DNA of 9,206 bases from DATDCV01 sp036524155 (GTDB lineage: Bacteria; Verrucomicrobiota; Verrucomicrobiia; Limisphaerales; UBA8199): assembly GCA_036524155.1 (NCBI GenBank), contig DATDCV010000759.1, positions 1 to 9,206 of the forward strand, read 5' to 3'. Shown piece by piece: positions 6,646 to 9,206 of the stretch; positions within the stretch are counted from its first letter, which is position 1, and every line of letters begins with the position of its first letter. The position numbers and the translations under genes were made by a program. The notes beneath the pieces were generated by a model that ran no database searches, was not told the DNA's origin, and worked only from the letters and a program-made list of their open reading frames with translations.

Positions 6646-7287
6646 TCAAGTCGGGGTCGGGGGCGGTACGATGCCATCCTCCGAGATCGTGCTCGCGGGG
6701 ACTTCTTCTCGCGGGGTTACGGAGCCGCTTTCCGTCCCGGGAGTTTGCTGCGATGCCGGTGACGGCGCGGCGCCAGGCGGGATGAATCCATGTTCCAGCA
6801 AGGCGGCCACGTCACGCTGAACGGCCTCGAGTTGTCCGAGCTGAAGATTCGGGTCAACCACGGTGAATACATCTCCAGTTCGCGGTTGTTCATAGACGAA
6901 CACGCGCTGGCCGTTTCGGACGATCTGTTCCTTAACCTTCAGCAGTCGTTTGCGCTCGAGCATGACCGCTAGAATGAAGCCGGCCGGAATATATTGGGGA
7001 TCGTTCAGTTCGATCAGCTTGCGCAACAGAGATTCCGCGGTCTCCTTTTTAATTGCCTCGGCGGGCGGGGCAGGGGCTTCGTAAACACCCTGCCAGTACG
7101 AGATGAAACCTTTCCGGTCTTTCGCCCCTTCGCTATATTGCTTTTCCCAGCAGCCCCGGCAGATGTCACTGCGCCGGAAATCCGCTTTTTCATCAAACAA
7201 CAGCGTGTGGTAAGGTTCCTGATGGGCAAAAGGCTTGCCGCACGCTTCACAGGCGTGCGCGCGGGCTTGGATGTTCCAGTCGGTCAT
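6646..7287 (-). CDS. Hypothetical protein with two CxxC motifs (putative zinc-binding)
   Basis: I do not recognise a named family for this 213-residue protein. The N-terminus has CEAC (Cys13, Cys16) and CRGC (Cys43, Cys46) about 27 residues apart, the pattern of a treble-clef or zinc-ribbon site holding one Zn. Nearby His residues (11, 22, 27) and the wording ACGKPFAHQEPYHTLLF suggest a compact zinc domain. Residues 80-130 are probably helical and charged (KKETAESLLRKLIELND, FILAVMLERKRLLKVKE). Residues 128-165 form a short mixed region (FVYEQPRTGDVFTVVDPNL) and the last 45 residues are Pro/Ser/Thr-rich and probably disordered. There is no signal peptide or membrane segment, so it should be cytoplasmic. 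It is the first gene of a probable operon with rnc and the BtpA-family gene, 45 nt upstream of rnc and in the same reading frame, which suggests a link to RNA or translation, though this is only context. ATG start; no Shine-Dalgarno sequence. Confidence 0.86.
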   Translation of the reverse strand: MTDWNIQARAHACEACGKPFAHQEPYHTLLFDEKADFRRSDICRGCWEKQYSEGAKDRKGFISYWQGVYEAPAPPAEAIKKETAESLLRKLIELNDPQYIPAGFILAVMLERKRLLKVKEQIVRNGQRVFVYEQPRTGDVFTVVDPNLQLGQLEAVQRDVAALLEHGFIPPGAAPSPASQQTPGTESGSVTPREEVPASTISEDGIVPPPTPT

Positions 7288-7321
7288 CGAAACGTGGCAA
7301 CTCGGCTAACTATTCCGGCAG

Positions 7322-7350
7322 ATTATTATGGCTGTCAGGAACAACCGCAA
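7322..7350 (-). promoter_or_regulatory. Candidate sigma-70-type promoter for the CxxC protein-rnc-btpA operon
   Basis: On the minus strand TTGCGG (plus 7345-7350) is followed after exactly 17 nt by AATAAT (plus 7322-7327), a 5/6 match to TATAAT. An overlapping CATAAT lies at plus 7325-7330. A transcript would start near 7315 and have a leader of under 30 nt before the ATG at 7287. The -35 is weak (3/6). This is the only AT-rich spot in the 139-nt gap between the surface-protein gene and this operon. I saw no clear terminator in the gap. Confidence 0.33.
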
Positions 7351-7426
7351 GTGAAAGCAGCGGCGAGGCCGGAACAACAGCGACAGGGGAAATCCGTCTT
7401 TGAAAGTGGAACCGGGGCACTATGGC

Positions 7427-9206
7427 CTACCGGATACGGACCCGGTAGAGTCGCGTGGGTTCTGAGGACAGAATATCGTCGAAGGAAGCGGTCGAGCCGT
7501 TGCCCGCGATGTTGGTCAAGGTTTGCCACGGTTCGCCAGTGAGCACGCGATTGTACTCCAGGGAATAAGTGGGGCCGGGCTCGGTATCGAACGCGACATT
7601 GAAGTGGGTGCCGTTTGTCAACAGCGCCGTAATCTCAGGAGCACTGGCGAGGCCGAGAACGGCGGGGTTACTCAGAACCGTCCCATCTTCATTCCGGAGC
7701 TGTACGTGGTAGGTCCCGAAATCCGCTGCTTGGACGTCTGGCAACGAGAGGGGCAGCTCGGTCCGGTTTGAAAGCTGCGCGCCGTTAAAAAACCACTGGT
7801 ATTGCAGCGGGCTGGCGCTGGATGCGACGACCGAGAAGGAGGCGCTGCCGCCGGTAACCGCAAATTGGCTGCGGGGCTGCTCAACGATGAGAGGCGGCTG
7901 GAGTGGGATGACGGAGAGCACCGCCGGGCTGCTGGTGACCGAGCCGGCGGCATTGGCGATAAGCACGAAATAACTGCCGGCGTCATTCGTCCGCACGCTG
8001 AGCCGGGTGTAGCTGTTCGCGGTCGCGTTCGGAATCCTCGTGCTCTCAAACAGCCACTGAAAACTCAACGGCGTTGTACCGGCGGCCGAAACCGTGAACG
8101 TTGCGTTCGACGTGGCTTTCACCGACTGGCTTTGAGGTTGAGCGGTGATGGACGGGCCGAGCAGAGGCGGCACGTAAACGAATTTGACCGCATCCGCGAT
8201 GACGACCTGGCCGGCATCGGCGAAACCATCCGTAATCCTGATGTAACCGCCGGTTCCGACGGCAAACCGAAACGTCCCCAGCAGATTCCAGCTTCCGCCG
8301 CTGACCTTTTCATTCACAAAAACGGTCTGACTTCCCCCGTCGAAGCGAATGCTGAACGGCGCGTTGGTTGTGCGGTTGCCGCCGACCGAATGCCACTCGT
8401 AAACCTGGTAAGTTCCCGCTGTGACGATGGTTGGGGTGTATTGCAAATAAGCAGCGCCGGCGCCCTGGCTTTTGAAGCGGTAATCGGCGCCGAAACGGTC
8501 CCCGGCCGAGTTGCCTGTGCCCCACGCCCCGTTTACCGAGGCCGCGGGATTGTCGATGATAATATCGTTGACTACCCCGGAAGGGTTCGTGGTGAAAGTG
8601 AAATCGCCGGAAACGGCTTCGTTGCCCAGGGGATCGATCGAGGTCACCCGATAATGGTAAAGCGTCCCGGGGGCAAGCGCGGTCAGGGCGACTGAATGAT
8701 CCCGAGTGAACAAGCCGTTGGTGACGGTAGCGCCGTAGCTCGTGGTCAGGCCGTAGTCGACCCGGCTGTCCGCGTTTTCATCCGTGGACCAGGCGATCGT
8801 GACCGAGGTATCAGAAATGTTGAGCGCGTGGACACCCGAGATCGCGGGGGGCGTGATGTCATTCGTTGAAACAATGAGGTTCACATTGGTGACGACACCG
8901 CTGACCACGGACACGGTATTGGTGACCGGGGTCAACCCCGGCAGGGCGGCGCGCACAGTGTACGGGCCGGGTGGAAGATCAACAAATCCATAGAAGCCGG
9001 AGCCATCATTGGTCTGCGTTCTGGAGGTCGCTGGCCCCGTGATCGTGACGACGGCGCCGTCGGCGGCATTGCCAAACGCGCCGGAAAAAACGACAGAGCT
9101 GACAGCCCTTGCACCGATCGACCGCGATTCCGAGCGGCTGGAACGCCACCGTCTTCGTCCGCACGTCACGGTCCAGCTCGGCGCCGAGCGCCATGCGCAC
9201 CTCCAC
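7427..9206 (-). CDS. Modular secreted/cell-surface protein, C-terminal part (5'-partial, apparent frameshift near 9100-9122)
   Basis: The frame ending at TAG 7427-7429 is open to the right window edge. Numbered from a GTG at 9169 it has 580 residues. Domains: a carboxypeptidase-regulatory-like beta sandwich (about 22-100, with GSGFYGFVDLPPGPYTVRA), an FN3 domain (106-196, ending LYHYRVTSIDPLGNE and FTFTT), a golvesin/xanthan-lyase C-terminal-like domain (201-333, with ADYRF, GTYQVYEWHSVGGNRTTNAP, GSWNLLGTFRF, VVIADAVKFV), two Ig-like domains (338-421 and 425-508, each with QPxSQ at the start, FQW/YQWFF in the core, and DAGSY or DFGTY near the end) and a beta-rich C-terminus ending LYRVRIR, a style common in Verrucomicrobia. 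These modules bind carbohydrates or polymers, so an extracellular or adhesive role, perhaps behind an enzyme encoded further upstream, is likely. Residues before about 19 are Arg/Trp-rich and look noncoding; coding signal there lies in another frame (next entry). No sorting signal is seen at the C-terminus. Confidence 0.8.
   Translation of the reverse strand, partial: WRCAWRSAPSWTVTCGRRRWRSSRSESRSIGARAVSSVVFSGAFGNAADGAVVTITGPATSRTQTNDGSGFYGFVDLPPGPYTVRAALPGLTPVTNTVSVVSGVVTNVNLIVSTNDITPPAISGVHALNISDTSVTIAWSTDENADSRVDYGLTTSYGATVTNGLFTRDHSVALTALAPGTLYHYRVTSIDPLGNEAVSGDFTFTTNPSGVVNDIIIDNPAASVNGAWGTGNSAGDRFGADYRFKSQGAGAAYLQYTPTIVTAGTYQVYEWHSVGGNRTTNAPFSIRFDGGSQTVFVNEKVSGGSWNLLGTFRFAVGTGGYIRITDGFADAGQVVIADAVKFVYVPPLLGPSITAQPQSQSVKATSNATFTVSAAGTTPLSFQWLFESTRIPNATANSYTRLSVRTNDAGSYFVLIANAAGSVTSSPAVLSVIPLQPPLIVEQPRSQFAVTGGSASFSVVASSASPLQYQWFFNGAQLSNRTELPLSLPDVQAADFGTYHVQLRNEDGTVLSNPAVLGLASAPEITALLTNGTHFNVAFDTEPGPTYSLEYNRVLTGEPWQTLTNIAGNGSTASFDDILSSEPTRLYRVRIR
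9114..9206 (-). CDS. Probable upstream continuation of the surface protein in a second frame
   Basis: Reading from the window edge with codons starting at 9206 gives about 30 ordinary residues (VEVRMALGAELDRDVRTKTV, then AFQPLGIAVDR) with nearly all third positions G or C. The domain-bearing frame over the same bases gives an Arg/Trp/Cys-rich, unnatural sequence. After about 9114 the situation reverses: this frame becomes CKGCQLCRFFRRVWQ and Arg-rich until a TGA at 9006, while the other frame reads ARAVSSVVFSGAFGNAADGA. Removing one base between about 9111 and 9119 joins them smoothly as ...GIAVDR-ARAVSSVVFSG.... I therefore treat this as part of the same gene split by a +1-type shift. The 31 residues do not identify a domain. 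Confidence 0.55.

Noticed and set aside
7802..8695. 297-residue plus-strand open frame opposite the surface protein
   Set aside because: Its composition is Arg/Gly/Asp-rich, and the opposite strand encodes recognisable Ig, golvesin-like and FN3 domains over the same bases.
9006..9113. CxxCxxC (CKGCQLC) motif resembling a ferredoxin-type cluster site
   Set aside because: It occurs just after the apparent frame switch, is followed by an Arg-rich run and a stop, and the overlapping frame reads a normal beta-sandwich domain; it is a shadow artefact.

Overview
The window is about 60% GC, gene-dense and bacterial. It most resembles a member of the Verrucomicrobiota, in the Pedosphaera/Limisphaerales area, or a related PVC-group bacterium. 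This rests on the style of the surface protein at the right end, the FtsX-type permease with its GDSVKESL motif after the first membrane helix, the palindromic repeat inside a gene, and the near absence of Shine-Dalgarno sequences. It is an inference from recalled family features, not a search result.

Layout, left to right. (1) Positions 1-2527, minus strand: a two-gene ABC export or lipoprotein-release type system. An LolD/MacB-like ATPase (2527 to 1724) is followed after 2 nt by a very large FtsX-type permease (1721 to 1, running off the left edge). The ATPase carries an in-frame insertion of about 33 residues encoded by a palindromic repeat-like element. (2) Positions 2528-2720: a divergent intergenic region. 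(3) Positions 2721-5007, plus strand: a polar amino acid type ABC importer made of one polypeptide (periplasmic binding protein fused to permease) and a GlnQ-like ATPase overlapping it by 14 nt. (4) Positions 5030-7287, minus strand and convergent with the importer: a probable operon transcribed as an unrecognised double-CxxC protein, RNase III (rnc, GTG start), then a BtpA-family TIM-barrel protein. (5) Positions 7427-9206, minus strand: the C-terminal part of a large modular extracellular protein (carboxypeptidase-regulatory-like, FN3, golvesin/xanthan-lyase-like, two Ig-like domains, C-terminal beta domain). The coding frame appears to switch near its upstream end, which suggests a frameshift or sequence error.

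The ATPase and FtsX permease should form one membrane complex. The fused receptor-permease and GlnQ-like ATPase should form a complete importer. The rnc cluster is housekeeping RNA processing together with two poorly characterised proteins. I see no tRNA, rRNA, CRISPR array, insertion sequence or phage gene, and no gene-free stretch longer than about 200 nt. The most unusual items are the palindrome-encoded peptide inside the ABC ATPase, the duplicated ectodomain of the permease, the loss of the usual carboxylate-binding arginine in the fused binding protein, and the apparent frameshift in the surface protein.
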